NCBI GenBank assembly: GCA_963767635.1
Contig: CAVYEM010000001.1
Span: forward strand, 1 to 64,000
DNA: 64,000 nt
From: CAVYEM01 sp963767635
GTDB lineage: Bacteria; Vulcanimicrobiota; Vulcanimicrobiia; Vulcanimicrobiales; Vulcanimicrobiaceae
Direction of reading: 5' to 3'
The notes below the pieces were generated by a model. The model made no database searches, was not told the origin of the DNA, and saw nothing but the letters and a program-made list of their open reading frames with translations. Positions 45,560 through 55,458 of the stretch are shown here, piece by piece. Each line of letters begins with the position of its first letter. Position 1 is the first letter of the stretch. The translations under genes were made by a program, and so were the position numbers.

Positions 45560-46906
45560 ATGAGAGCGAGGTTGGTCCTGTTGATACGAGGGCATGTTCG
45601 CGGTTTGATTTTGACGGCCGCGGTTCTATGTGCGATTCCCCTGACGATCGCCGCGACGCCCGCGGTGCAGCCCGGCGACGATTTGCGCGAAAGCTACGAG
45701 CTGCTCTCGACCACGTACTACTCCAAGGTTGACGCGCAAAAACTGCTCGATGGGGCGCGCGCGGCGCTGGCGGACGAAGCGCATCGGCGCGGGGTTCGTA
45801 TCGTGCTGCCCGCGTTTCGCGATCAGGGCACGGCCGAAGCCAACGTCAGCCAGGTCGCCACGGCGATCGCGCACCTCGGAAGCGCAACCCATCAGTCTCC
45901 CACGCTGCTGACCTACCAGGTCATCGATGCCATGGCGAAATCGCTGGGCGATCGGTACACCGCATTTTTTACCCCGGACGAATACCGCCAGTTCAACGAC
46001 TCGCTGGACCCGGAAAAAATTTCCGGTATCGGCGTGCTGATTCAACCCGATCAAGCGAGCAAATACATTCGCGCGTATTACGTGGTCCCCGGCACGCCCG
46101 CGGACAAAGCGGGGCTGCAATCCGGCGATGTGTTTCAAAGCGTGGACGGGGTCTCCGTGAAAGGCTTCAACGCCGATCAGGCTACGAAAGTGTTGCGCGG
46201 CAAACCGGGAACGGCCGTGCGCATCGTTGCCACCCGCGAAGGCAAATCGCTCGGCACGCTAACATTGATCCGTTCGGAAGTGCAGCCGCCGACTGTGATC
46301 TATAAAATGCTTCCGCAGCAGGTCGGCTACATCTGGATTTTGGCGTTTGGCCGGGAAACGCCGGACGAGTTTGCCATGGCGCTGGACCGCCTGCAGAAAT
46401 CCAGCGTGCGCGGCTACGTCATCGATCTGCGCAACGACGGCGGCGGCTACGTAAACTCCGCGCTCGACATCAGCTCCAAATTCGTCAACGACGATCCGCT
46501 TGTGACGATCGAGGAACGCGGCTCGCATACCACGACGATCGATTCAGGTTCCGATGCGCTGCCGCTCAAGCCGATGGCGATTCTCGTCAACCGCTATACA
46601 GCCTCGGCCTCGGAAATCACCGCCGGAGCATTGCAAGACGACGGCATCGGCGTACTCGTGGGCGAAAAGACGTTCGGCAAGGGCGTGATGCAGTCGCTCA
46701 CACAGTTGCCCGACGGCGCGGCGATCAAAATCACGACGGCGCACTACCTCACGCCCAAGAATCGCGACATCAATCTCAAGGGCATCGATCCCGACTACAC
46801 GGTTCCGGAAAATAAAGATGCACGGTTCGGAGAAGTGGATCGCGACGCGCAGCTGCAAGCCGCGCTGGGAATCATCACGAAAAAGATCGCGGACGTCAAA
46901 CCGTAG
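45560..46906 (+). CDS. S41 C-terminal processing peptidase
   Basis: The 448 residues start with a membrane-spanning signal segment (15-33). A PDZ domain follows at about 145-235 (GIGVLIQPD, GLQSGDVFQSVDGV). The protease core has the catalytic serine in NRYTASASEITAG (about 352) and the lysine in GEKTFGKG (about 374). It ends GIDPDYTVPENK, typical of CtpA/Prc. GGAAGGGA precedes ATG 45560. It would cleave exported proteins in the periplasm. Confidence 0.93.
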   Translation: MRARLVLLIRGHVRGLILTAAVLCAIPLTIAATPAVQPGDDLRESYELLSTTYYSKVDAQKLLDGARAALADEAHRRGVRIVLPAFRDQGTAEANVSQVATAIAHLGSATHQSPTLLTYQVIDAMAKSLGDRYTAFFTPDEYRQFNDSLDPEKISGIGVLIQPDQASKYIRAYYVVPGTPADKAGLQSGDVFQSVDGVSVKGFNADQATKVLRGKPGTAVRIVATREGKSLGTLTLIRSEVQPPTVIYKMLPQQVGYIWILAFGRETPDEFAMALDRLQKSSVRGYVIDLRNDGGGYVNSALDISSKFVNDDPLVTIEERGSHTTTIDSGSDALPLKPMAILVNRYTASASEITAGALQDDGIGVLVGEKTFGKGVMQSLTQLPDGAAIKITTAHYLTPKNRDINLKGIDPDYTVPENKDARFGEVDRDAQLQAALGIITKKIADVKP

Positions 46907-46917
46907 GATTTAAGCGG

Positions 46918-47295
46918 TTATTGGTCGGCGTGTATACGCTTGACCAGCCGTATTCGCGTTCCGCCGCGCGAATAGCTGATGTCGTTCATCAGCGAGCGCA
47001 TGATGATCGTCCCGAAGCCGCCGGCACCGCTTGCCGGGAATCCTCGACCGCTGTCCTGCACGTCGATGCGGAGCTCGCCGCCCTCGAAGGAGCAGTGCAC
47101 CGAGAAGCCGCCACCGTGCACGCCGCGGCGTCCGTATTGCGATGCGTTGACCAGCGCTTCGCCGCAGGCCAGCCGAATGTCGGCGACTTCCGCTTCACCG
47201 AAGCCGCACAAGTGCGCGAAAGACGTTATGGCGGAGCGCGCCAACGCAACGCTGCGCGGATCGCTGGTAAAGGTAGCGCTATAAATCGGCGACAC
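46918..47295 (-). CDS. RsbW/SpoIIAB-type anti-sigma regulatory kinase
   Basis: From GTG 47295 it has 125 residues. It carries the HATPase_c motifs: the N box EALVNASQYG, G1 in DSGRGFPASG and GFGTIIMRSLMND. The upstream part of the frame has no domain character. Such kinases bind sigma factors and phosphorylate STAS anti-sigma antagonists. No sigma factor is adjacent; a STAS protein lies 5 kb away. The stop is 11 bases from the convergent S41 protease. Confidence 0.83.
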   Translation of the reverse strand: MSPIYSATFTSDPRSVALARSAITSFAHLCGFGEAEVADIRLACGEALVNASQYGRRGVHGGGFSVHCSFEGGELRIDVQDSGRGFPASGAGGFGTIIMRSLMNDISYSRGGTRIRLVKRIHADQ

Positions 47296-47562
47296 GGCAC
47301 TTTCACGGTATCCAAGTGCGCCGCTCGGCCAACAGGTCCCACGGCTCCTTGCATTAGGTCCGCGGGGCCGGTCCCGGCACGCCGACACAACGCCGGTGCG
47401 CCTGAGCATCGTTTCTTTTTACAAAAACATTTTGGTGAGCTTCGAAGCCGCCGATCTCCGCGCGGTCGCCCCGCCGTGGCACTGCTCGTAGAGCGAGCGT
47501 GCACTACGGCCGGAGGGAACGCACGGGACGAGATTGACGTTGAAGTAGCGAGGTCAACTACC

Positions 47563-49551
47563 ATGCATACATTCAAAAAGAGTCTCGGATCGGTGCTCGC
47601 GGCGGCGCTAGCCGTGATGGGCGTAGCCGCGTACGCTGCTCCAGCAACGGCTCAAACCTATAACTCTGGTAACTCCGGTGTTGCTCGCGTAAGTCTTGCG
47701 AACGGCGGTGTCGTCATCGTGCGCGGAGACAGCGGAGCGCAGGTCGCCGCGACCATCAATGCGCCTCTTGTACCGGGAGACTATATCGCGACCGGCTCGG
47801 GGGCGGATTCCGAAGTGCAGTTCGACGGCATCTCGATGCTGCGGCTTGCGCAGAATACGCAAGTTCGTGTCGTCAATCTCAGCCCCGGCTCGCGCGAGGT
47901 CCAGCTCGCAGCGGGCACGGTTGATTTGGCGGAACTTCAAGGCGCAGACGGCAGTCCGCAAGTCGATACGCCGTCGCTTTCCGTTCGTCCTAATCAGACC
48001 GGTGACTACCGCGTAACGGTGCTCGGTAACGCAGAAACGCTGGTAACCGTGCGCAGTGGAGCGGCCACGATTTCGACGGCATACGGTTCGCGTACGCTGA
48101 CGCCGGGAAGCACCTTGGTCGCAAACGGCTCCTCGATTACGACGCAAGGCGCCGTCGGGTTCGATTCGTTCGACCAATTCAACATCTCGCGCGATCAGGC
48201 AATGGTATCGTCGTACAACTCGAACCCCTACGTGTCACCGCAGCTCGCGGGCTACTCAAACTTTGCAAATTACGGTCAGTGGCAAAACGTGCCCGGCTAC
48301 GGGTATGCGTGGGCGCCGAATAACCAAAATCAGACGAACTTCGCACCGTATCAAAACGGTCAATGGACGTGGGAGCCCGGATACGGTTATACGTGGGTCG
48401 ATAACGCGCCGTACGGTTACGCGACCTCGCATTACGGCACGTGGTTCAACAATTCGAACTACGGCGGCTGGTTGTGGCAGCCTCCCGCCAATCAATATCA
48501 GAATTCGTCAGCAAGCCTCTCGTCCGCGTGGCTGCCGGCTGTCGTGACCTTCTTTTTGAGCGGGAACAACGGCAGCTCTTTAGGAGATCTGGGGAATCTT
48601 TTAGGCGGCTTTTCAGGTCTTCTCGGTAATTCCGGAAATGCCGACATCGGTTGGATTCCACTCGCTCCGGGCGAACAATATCAACCGTGGTACGGTCAGA
48701 ATAATTCGTATCCGCCGACCGGTCTGAGCAACGTGACGAACGTCACGAACATCTACAATTCCTACGGCAATGCGCGCTACTACCGCGGCATCACGATGGT
48801 CCCGGTCAGCGCTTGGCGCAGCGGCAACTTCAGACGTCTGATTGTCGTGCGGCCGCAACAAGTGCAACGCATGGTGCTCGTTCGCGGCGCGGTGCCGCTG
48901 GTTCCGACGACCTCCAACCTGCATTATTCCTCGGTTAGGGCGGTCCGGCGTCCGGTCGTGCTTTCCCGCACGTTCGCTGCTCCGCGCTTGGCGGCCAAAG
49001 CGCCGGCGGAGACACGCCTTTCCTTCAAAACACAGCAGGCGCGCATTCGATCGATCGCCATTGCACGCCCCAAGGTCGTGGTCTTGCATGCGCGTCCGGT
49101 GAAGGCTGCCCATCCCGTTTATCATCCGATCGCGCACGCGCCGGTTCATCCGGTGGTTATCAAACCTGTTGCGCATCGGACCGCGCATAGCGCGCCGTCA
49201 GTGGCGAAACCCGTTACGCAGCGCGCCGCTCCTGTTGCCAAACCGGCAACGCACCGGGCGGCTCCGGCTGCAAGACCGGTCGCTCTTCCGGCGCCGGCGG
49301 CGAAACCGGTACGGTATCAGGCGGCTCCGGTCGTGAAGCCCGCTCCGAAGCGTGCCGCTCCTCTCGTCAAACCGGTTATGCATCCGGCGCCGGCGGCGAA
49401 ACCGGTACGGTATCACGCAGCTCCGGTCGTGAAGCCGGCTCCGCCGCGTGCCGCTCCCGTTGTTAGACCCGTTGTGCGTCCGGCACCGCGTCCGGAAGGC
49501 AAACCCGAGGAGCGTCCAAGGCCGAAGCCGTCGTCCCCCGCTGCCGGCTAA
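47563..49551 (+). CDS. Secreted FecR/DUF6600-like protein with basic Pro-rich tail
   Basis: The 662 residues begin with a signal peptide (about 1-30, ending ATAQ). A FecR-like beta domain follows (ADSEVQFDGISMLRLAQNTQ; VNLSPGSREVQLAAGTVDLA). Aromatic DUF6600-type repeats come next (YGQWQNVPGYGYAWAP, NGQWTWEPGYGYTWVD, YGTWF) at about 230-310. Residues 480-662 are a Lys/Arg/Pro/Ala/Val tail of repeats such as KPVRYQAAPVVKPAPKRAAP. An AGG ribosome-binding site precedes ATG 47563. Envelope location is inferred; function is unknown. Confidence 0.8.
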   Translation: MHTFKKSLGSVLAAALAVMGVAAYAAPATAQTYNSGNSGVARVSLANGGVVIVRGDSGAQVAATINAPLVPGDYIATGSGADSEVQFDGISMLRLAQNTQVRVVNLSPGSREVQLAAGTVDLAELQGADGSPQVDTPSLSVRPNQTGDYRVTVLGNAETLVTVRSGAATISTAYGSRTLTPGSTLVANGSSITTQGAVGFDSFDQFNISRDQAMVSSYNSNPYVSPQLAGYSNFANYGQWQNVPGYGYAWAPNNQNQTNFAPYQNGQWTWEPGYGYTWVDNAPYGYATSHYGTWFNNSNYGGWLWQPPANQYQNSSASLSSAWLPAVVTFFLSGNNGSSLGDLGNLLGGFSGLLGNSGNADIGWIPLAPGEQYQPWYGQNNSYPPTGLSNVTNVTNIYNSYGNARYYRGITMVPVSAWRSGNFRRLIVVRPQQVQRMVLVRGAVPLVPTTSNLHYSSVRAVRRPVVLSRTFAAPRLAAKAPAETRLSFKTQQARIRSIAIARPKVVVLHARPVKAAHPVYHPIAHAPVHPVVIKPVAHRTAHSAPSVAKPVTQRAAPVAKPATHRAAPAARPVALPAPAAKPVRYQAAPVVKPAPKRAAPLVKPVMHPAPAAKPVRYHAAPVVKPAPPRAAPVVRPVVRPAPRPEGKPEERPRPKPSSPAAG

Positions 49552-49644
49552 AACCGGCTGGTTGTGACTGGAAGAGGCCGCACTGCAAGGTGCGGGCTCT
49601 TTCAGCGACGACGGTGGTGCCCGCGAAGGGCCGCAATTCCGTTG

Positions 49645-49890
49645 TTACGAGATTGCCACCTCAGGATCGCCTGCCTCTCTTACTAGTCGCGTGATTAGCA
49701 GCGCCAGCGCGGTCGCGAGCACCTGAGGCGCCGCCAAGAGCGCAATCGCTGCCGCTATTCCGCCTGGGATCTGTGCGCCCTGTTCAATCAAGAGACCGGC
49801 GGATACACCGGCGACGATGAACGCAACCACGGAAATCGCGGATCGGCGAACGACCACCGGATTCCAACCCTGGAACGGTCCTGCAGACAC
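49645..49890 (-). CDS. Small membrane protein, hypothetical
   Basis: From GTG 49890 it has 81 residues, with two hydrophobic helices (residues 17-35 and 42-66) and short ends. No family is recognised and the ribosome-binding site is poor. It is followed on both sides by similarly small or non-coding DNA. Confidence 0.42.
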   Translation of the reverse strand: MSAGPFQGWNPVVVRRSAISVVAFIVAGVSAGLLIEQGAQIPGGIAAAIALLAAPQVLATALALLITRLVREAGDPEVAIS

Positions 49891-49929
49891 GGGGCGTAAA
49901 AACCGCCTTAGGTCGCGGCGCTTGCCGCT

Positions 49930-50208
49930 TCAATCGTGGAAAACAACTAAGCGACCGTAGCCCCACATCGCAAAAATGAGCGCAAACAATGCGACCGATC
50001 CCAACACGAAGTTGCGGCCGTTTGCGCTATGCCAAAGTCGCGCAAAATTTACTGCAAGGCCGGCAGCTGCGAGAAGCCACCACATCGGCGGCCAATTGAA
50101 AAGACCATAAAACCAACGCTTGCCGAAGCGCCATTTCACTAAGGACGAGATAAAGGAAAGATATATAAGCGCCGTCACGGCGTTCCCGGCGGTTTGCAAC
50201 CAAACCAT
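49930..50208 (-). CDS. Small membrane protein, hypothetical
   Basis: This 92-residue protein has three hydrophobic segments (7-24, 42-60, 67-86) and a Trp-rich loop (FGKRWFYGLFNWPPMWWLLA). GGAG lies close before ATG 50208. It and the next minus-strand gene form a possible membrane pair. Function is unknown. Confidence 0.5.
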   Translation of the reverse strand: MVWLQTAGNAVTALIYLSFISSLVKWRFGKRWFYGLFNWPPMWWLLAAAGLAVNFARLWHSANGRNFVLGSVALFALIFAMWGYGRLVVFHD

Positions 50209-50282
50209 ACTCCATTATACTCCACTCTGCGAAAGTTTCCATACCGCGCAAATGTGGCGGCGGCGACCCGATTAAGGCAGAC

Positions 50283-50640
50283 TCAATTTTGGAAACGTGT
50301 GCGGCGCAAGTGCGTCGGCAAGCGCCACAAATGCAGAGAGGCTCGCGTCCTTGTCGTCTCCTTTGGCATCGAAAAAGCTGGGGCATCTTCGACGACAAAT
50401 ATGCGGTGGTTGCCGACGATCCGGAGAAAAGTTTATTCTGTGCGATCCATGGCCCGAAAAGATCGAGGCCGAGGCCGTAATGGAATGCGGCCGTATTCGT
50501 TATGGCAGACCGGACAGCCTTTTTGCGGGTGTCCCAAACCAATGAGGCCCGGACCGATCTGGGCCATGAGCGATGAATGCGAGAGCACCTTGCCCGTGCT
50601 AATCGCTTCGATGCTCTTGCTCATGTCGGTGACGTCCGTC
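50283..50640 (-). pseudogene. Serine-hydrolase C-terminal fragment, copy of 55979-56363
   Basis: The sequence is nearly identical to the last third of the gene at 55979-57256, in the same orientation. It reads SKSIEAISTGKVLSHSSLMA, HPQKGCPVCH and then, in another frame, AAFHYGLGLDLFGPWIAQNK. It has about 30 bases deleted near 50387 and indels near 50500. No N-terminal part is present, so it is a truncated duplicate. Confidence 0.85.
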
Positions 50641-50788
50641 TAGTTGCGGGCGACGTCAGCCTTCAGAACGATCTGGCCACTGAGTAGGCCCGCGCAGCAG
50701 TGTCCCGACAACTCTCCACGAATGCATCGCATAACCGAGCACGCCCGTTCGCTCTTACAGTTCAGCCTGGGGATCTGCTGTTGTAGTC

Positions 50789-52321
50789 GTGAGCGAGTCG
50801 AACGGCGTCTCACTTCTTCGAAAGGATGAACGCGTCCAACCGATGATCGAGATACCCGGAACCCGTCGCGGTAACTGGCCCGGGAGCACGTACGTTCGAG
50901 CGCTGACCGCGGACGCGGACGTTGAGCTTACCGCATGGCTTCCTTCGAAAATCGGCGGTGAGCTCGATGTGGCCGGCGCGCAAAGACTTGGCGCTACGCC
51001 GCCGGGTCAGCGCACGTACACAGATCGAAAGCAACTGCGGCAACAAACGGATGCGGATCCCGCCGACCTCGAGCGGCTTCGCGCATACTGTGAGCATGCT
51101 GGCATAACGGTCGTTGAATCGCACTGGAGATCCGTAACGGTTAGCGGCCCCCTCGAGCGACTCGTCGCCGCGTTCGGCGCGACCGCTGGAATATTTGCGG
51201 ATGCAAACGGCAGCCATTTTCGCCACCGTTCCGGATCGCTGTACGTGCCGCAGGGGCTTTCGCAAACCGTACGCGGCGTTTTCGGCCTTCATCAGTGGCC
51301 GCGCTCGCGTCGACTCGGACCGCTGCAGCGTAAGTCGACCCCTTTGTACGCGAGCGACGTAGAAGCGCGGTACGCGCTGCCGAACGCGGACGGCGCGGGT
51401 CAAACAATCGGCGTGGTTCAGTTTGGCGGAGAATTCAAACCGGATGATTTCGATCGCTGCATGGATGCGCAGGCAAAGATCCGCGATCGTCCCATCGTCA
51501 AACGCATCGACAATGCCGCTCTACAACACGAGATTGAAACGACGAAGGACCTGGAAGCCGCGCTCGATTCACAGATTATCGCAGCGCTCGCGCCGGCATC
51601 GCGGATCGTCATCTATCAGGGCCCCGACGACGAACGGGGCTTTCTGGATGCAATCCGCACCGCGATTTTCGATGATGAATTCAAACCATCCGTGCTTTCG
51701 ATCAGCTACGGATGGCCCGAGCACCTATGGACGCCGATCGCGCTCGACATTCTCGAGGAACTCTTCGCCGCCGCAGCGCTCCTCGGCGTCAGCGTTTTTT
51801 GCTCGTCCGGGGATAACGGCGCCGAAACCGACTACGATGGCAAGCCGCACGTGCTTGCGCCGGCATCCAATTCTTTCGTGCACGCCTGCGGCGCAACGAC
51901 AATTCAACCCGATTCGTCAGCGGAGTCTGCTTGGGAAAACAGCGGCGGCGGATTCAGCGAACATTTCGCGGCTCCGCCGTGGCAAGACGCCGCTCCGACG
52001 CGCGGAGTACCGGACGTCGTGGCGCAAGAACGTCCGGGGTATTGTGCATATCTCGACGGCGTTGAACTTGCGGTGGGCGGAACCAGTGCTATCGCGCCGA
52101 TGTGGTCAGCGCTCGCGGCACGCTTAAATCAGCGTCTCGAAACGCCGATTGGATTTTTTGCGCCGCTGCTCTACGGTTCGCGTGAAAAGATCCTTCGGCC
52201 GGTCAATGATGGAAGCAATGGTTATTACCATGCAGCGCCGGGGTGGAATCCGTGCACCGGGCTGGGTGTGCCGATTGGAACCGAGATTGAAAAGGCGCTA
52301 CGCGGGCCCGGTGCCGAGTAG
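50789..52321 (+). CDS. Sedolisin-family (S53) serine-carboxyl peptidase
   Basis: The 510 residues hold an N-terminal prodomain (about 25-165; RLRAYCEHAGITVVESHWRS) and the subtilisin-like catalytic domain. The Glu/Asp pair is in DLEAALDSQII (about 256 and 260), the oxyanion Asp in SSGDNGAE (about 341) and the nucleophile in GGTSAIAPMW (about 432). The C-terminal calcium site region (GWNPCTGLGVPIG) is intact. No signal peptide is visible from GTG 50789, so export is unclear. These are acid endopeptidases. Confidence 0.92.
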   Translation: MSESNGVSLLRKDERVQPMIEIPGTRRGNWPGSTYVRALTADADVELTAWLPSKIGGELDVAGAQRLGATPPGQRTYTDRKQLRQQTDADPADLERLRAYCEHAGITVVESHWRSVTVSGPLERLVAAFGATAGIFADANGSHFRHRSGSLYVPQGLSQTVRGVFGLHQWPRSRRLGPLQRKSTPLYASDVEARYALPNADGAGQTIGVVQFGGEFKPDDFDRCMDAQAKIRDRPIVKRIDNAALQHEIETTKDLEAALDSQIIAALAPASRIVIYQGPDDERGFLDAIRTAIFDDEFKPSVLSISYGWPEHLWTPIALDILEELFAAAALLGVSVFCSSGDNGAETDYDGKPHVLAPASNSFVHACGATTIQPDSSAESAWENSGGGFSEHFAAPPWQDAAPTRGVPDVVAQERPGYCAYLDGVELAVGGTSAIAPMWSALAARLNQRLETPIGFFAPLLYGSREKILRPVNDGSNGYYHAAPGWNPCTGLGVPIGTEIEKALRGPGAE

Positions 52322-52507
52322 TTAGTTCATGCATCCCAGCGCATCATCGTGAAACGTCTGCGCCGCAGCCTTGTATTTCTCGACCGCCTTGCGCAGGCGT
52401 TCCTGATCGACGCCGGGTGTCGCGGACAATTTTTGGTGAAGCGCGTCGATGGATTGCGTGTGCGCGTCTAACGTTTGGGCGGCTTCGTCCTTCGATGAAT
52501 TGACCAT
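52322..52507 (-). CDS. Small helical protein downstream of the STAND regulator
   Basis: This 61-residue protein has AGAGG 8 bases before ATG. It is a charged two-helix protein (TLDAHTQSIDALHQKLSA; ERLRKAVEKYKAAAQTFHDD), with no recognised family. It lies 20 bases after the regulator gene, probably on the same transcript. Confidence 0.6.
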   Translation of the reverse strand: MVNSSKDEAAQTLDAHTQSIDALHQKLSATPGVDQERLRKAVEKYKAAAQTFHDDALGCMN

Positions 52508-52527
52508 AGCACATACCTCTTTTCGGA

Positions 52528-55239
52528 TTACACGGACGCCGTTTCGGCGGTCCCTACGATTTTGTACGCGTGCGTGAATGCTTGCTCGCTAAGAAGGCTC
52601 GCGCCTGCTTTGGCGCGGCGATCCAATTCGACTTCGCCGTACACGTTGGTAAGGATGCGCTGCAGTCGCTCAAACCCGAGCTTTTCGGTGCGTTGCCTCG
52701 TGTTGCCGTCGCTTCTATAGCGAGCGTCCGTAAAGCCCGCGAGCGCTGCGGCTTCCTCGTGCGCTCCCCGTAGTGCCCCAAGCAGCGCGCAGTGCTCGAA
52801 CGCAGTCACCAACCAACGAGCACCTGACTGCTTCAGCAACGCCAGCGCATCGCACAGCATCGCTTGCGCCTCCTCGAGATCGTCGACGGCGAGCGCGTAC
52901 GCCGCAAGATTGCAGATCGCTAAGCCCAGCGGCGCAGCATTGAGTTCCTGAAATGCCGCTTTTGCTTGCCTCGCAATCGCTCTGGCGGCTTCGAAATTTC
53001 CGACCGCATATTCCAATTCGCCCAGATTGATTAGTGCACTCGCGTGCGTCTCGCTGCCGGGTCGCTCAAGTCGCGCGACTTCGGTGAATCGTCGCCGCGC
53101 GAGCTCTTCTTCCCCGCGTTGCAGGTTGCTCACGGCGAAATTCCGCAAAATGGCATTGCGCGTGATTGGCGTTAGCGCTTCGGGCGCTTCCAACGCTTTG
53201 GCATACAGCGCTTCGGCTTCTTCGAACCGATCGGCATCGCGGTACGCGTTGCCAAGATTGGCGAGGGCGTGAGCGATCTCATTGGCGTTGCCGGAGCTGC
53301 GCGCGACGGCAAGTGCTGCCTGCGCGGAGTTTTCCATCTGTTCGTTGGGTCGTCCGGTCAACCACTGCAAACGAACATAGTGACGCAAAACGCGTGCCTT
53401 CACCACCAAATCGTCGATCTCATCGAACCGCTCCAACGCGGCCTCGAACCATCGAACGATCGCGGCAGGAGTCGTGATGAGTTCCGGCCATTCGAGATCT
53501 GCGAGCATGCTCAAGCCCGGGGCAGCAGCGTTGCCCCCAACGATTGCCCACGCAACGAGCGCCCGCAGGTTGTCCAGCTCGGGAACCAGCGCTTGCTGCC
53601 ACTGCACGTCTTCGAGTTTTTCGACGAGAGGATGAAGATCGTGCGTCAACGTGCTGAAATAGGTTGCATGTTTGAACGCAACGCTCTCGGTTTCACCGGC
53701 CGCTTTCAGTCTTTCCAACGAATAGTCGCGGATGGAGTTGAGCATTCGATATCGCTGCCCATCTCCGCATGGTTCCATCACGACGAGCGATTTAGAAATG
53801 AGGGAAGAAAGGTTCTCAAAAACTGCCCAATCGTCGTCGCCATCATCGCCGCATACTGCGGCTACGCCCTCGAGCGTGCATCCACCGACGAAAATGCTCA
53901 TTTTGCGGAACACCGTGCGCTCGGCCTCGTCAAGAAGATCGAAGCTCCAATCAATGAGGGCGCGCAGCGTCTGCTGACGGGGGAGACGGGTACTCCGGGA
54001 TTGCGTGAGAATTTGAAAACGCTCGTCGATCTTTTCCAAAAGCTGCTTCGCGCTCAAGACGATGATCTTCGGCGCGGCTAGTTCCAGCGCGAGCGGGATG
54101 CAGTCTAACCTGCGGCAGATATCGGCAACGATCGGTCCGGTTTCCGTTGTAAGCGAGAAGCGGCTGGAAGCGGCTTTCGCTCGTTCGACGAAAAGCTTGC
54201 AAGCTGAATCCAGGTCCAACGTCTCAACGCCGTACACCAGCTCGCCTTCGATATTGAGTGCCTGGCGTGAGGTGACGATGATCGAAACATTCGGACACGC
54301 GCGCAGCGCTGCATGCGCAAATGCGCTGGCCGCATCGAGCACGTGTTCGCAGCCATCCAATATGATGAGCACCTCGTTGGTGTCGATGGCTGCTGCGACG
54401 CACGCCGTTACAGTTTCTCCCGGCGTCACGCGAACGTCGAGCGTAACCGCTATTTCCGCTGCAACGGCGTCCCCCTCGCGCACCGTCGAAAGGTCAACGT
54501 GCCACACGCCGTCTGAAAAGCGCGGGAGCACTTCGCCTGCAAGCTGTAGGGCTAGACGGGTTTTACCTACGCCGCCGGTTCCGATCATGGAAAGCAGTCT
54601 CGTCGACTCAATCAGCGGGGGCAGCTTCTGAATTTCTTGGTCGCGACCGATGAAACTGGTTAGTTGAATCGGAAGGTTGTTCGGCAGGTGCTCCAGCGAT
54701 TTCAACGTCCGAAAATCCGTGCGAAGATCCGGGGCGAGAAGCTGATGGACGCGTTCGGTGCCTTCCAAATCGCGAAGCCGATACCGGCCGAGCGAAGGCA
54801 GCTCGACGTCAGCCGGCAAATGACCCGCTGCCAAATCGGCGGCCGTACCGGAGACGAGCACTTGGCCGCCGTGGGCGATGTCGAGCAAACGCGCTACGCG
54901 ATTGAGCGGCGGCCCAAAATAATCGGCGTTGCGAACTTCAACGGCACCGGCGTGTATTGCCATCCGCACGTGTAGCCCGTCGACAGTGCTCCAGTCTTCT
55001 TTGGCCAGCTCGCGCTGGGCCTCGCGCGCAGCCGCAATGGCGTCGGATACCGTGGCGAACGCAGCGCAAAAGGCGTCTCCAACCGTTTTAAAAACGTGAC
55101 CTCGGGACGCGACTATCGCAGCGTTCATGATTTGGTCGTGCCGTGCAAGGGCAATGGCCATCGCTTCACGGCTGCGCTCCCAGCGAGCGGTGCTGCCTTG
55201 AATGTCCGTAAAGAGCAAGATTACGGTGGCGGAAGCCAT
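52528..55239 (-). CDS. Class III cyclase - STAND/NB-ARC ATPase - TPR regulator
   Basis: From ATG 55239 it has about 903 residues; an in-frame start at 55287 would add 16. An adenylate/guanylate cyclase domain (about 1-160) has the metal aspartates in LLFTDIQGST and KTVGDAF. A STAND NTPase follows: P-loop GTGGVGKTRLALQL (about 220), LIILDGCEHVLD, IIVTSRQALNIEGE and PLALELAA. The C-terminal third is TPR-like helices (EIAHALANLGNAYRDADRFE). Such proteins are cytosolic signal-responsive regulators. The small gene downstream may be its partner. Confidence 0.9.
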   Translation of the reverse strand: MASATVILLFTDIQGSTARWERSREAMAIALARHDQIMNAAIVASRGHVFKTVGDAFCAAFATVSDAIAAAREAQRELAKEDWSTVDGLHVRMAIHAGAVEVRNADYFGPPLNRVARLLDIAHGGQVLVSGTAADLAAGHLPADVELPSLGRYRLRDLEGTERVHQLLAPDLRTDFRTLKSLEHLPNNLPIQLTSFIGRDQEIQKLPPLIESTRLLSMIGTGGVGKTRLALQLAGEVLPRFSDGVWHVDLSTVREGDAVAAEIAVTLDVRVTPGETVTACVAAAIDTNEVLIILDGCEHVLDAASAFAHAALRACPNVSIIVTSRQALNIEGELVYGVETLDLDSACKLFVERAKAASSRFSLTTETGPIVADICRRLDCIPLALELAAPKIIVLSAKQLLEKIDERFQILTQSRSTRLPRQQTLRALIDWSFDLLDEAERTVFRKMSIFVGGCTLEGVAAVCGDDGDDDWAVFENLSSLISKSLVVMEPCGDGQRYRMLNSIRDYSLERLKAAGETESVAFKHATYFSTLTHDLHPLVEKLEDVQWQQALVPELDNLRALVAWAIVGGNAAAPGLSMLADLEWPELITTPAAIVRWFEAALERFDEIDDLVVKARVLRHYVRLQWLTGRPNEQMENSAQAALAVARSSGNANEIAHALANLGNAYRDADRFEEAEALYAKALEAPEALTPITRNAILRNFAVSNLQRGEEELARRRFTEVARLERPGSETHASALINLGELEYAVGNFEAARAIARQAKAAFQELNAAPLGLAICNLAAYALAVDDLEEAQAMLCDALALLKQSGARWLVTAFEHCALLGALRGAHEEAAALAGFTDARYRSDGNTRQRTEKLGFERLQRILTNVYGEVELDRRAKAGASLLSEQAFTHAYKIVGTAETASV

Positions 55240-55458
55240 GCCGGTACGGTTCGCGGTAATCATCACGCCATCCGCTGCATGGCGCACCGGCTTGCGATCG
55301 TCGCTTTCATCTGATGTTCGCCGACTTCAAAAAGGAATGTCGTGCGATCGCAGCGCTCGCGATCATCGGCCGGCACGCGGCCATAGTTCACGCAATGCTA
55401 TCGCCTGGCGGCTGACGAGTTCGCCGGGCGCCCGGGAGACGTTCCCCGCTGTAGAAGC

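Noticed and set aside
52570..54081. Plus-strand open frames opposite the STAND regulator
   Set aside because: They are antisense to a gene with clear cyclase, P-loop and TPR motifs and lack family character.
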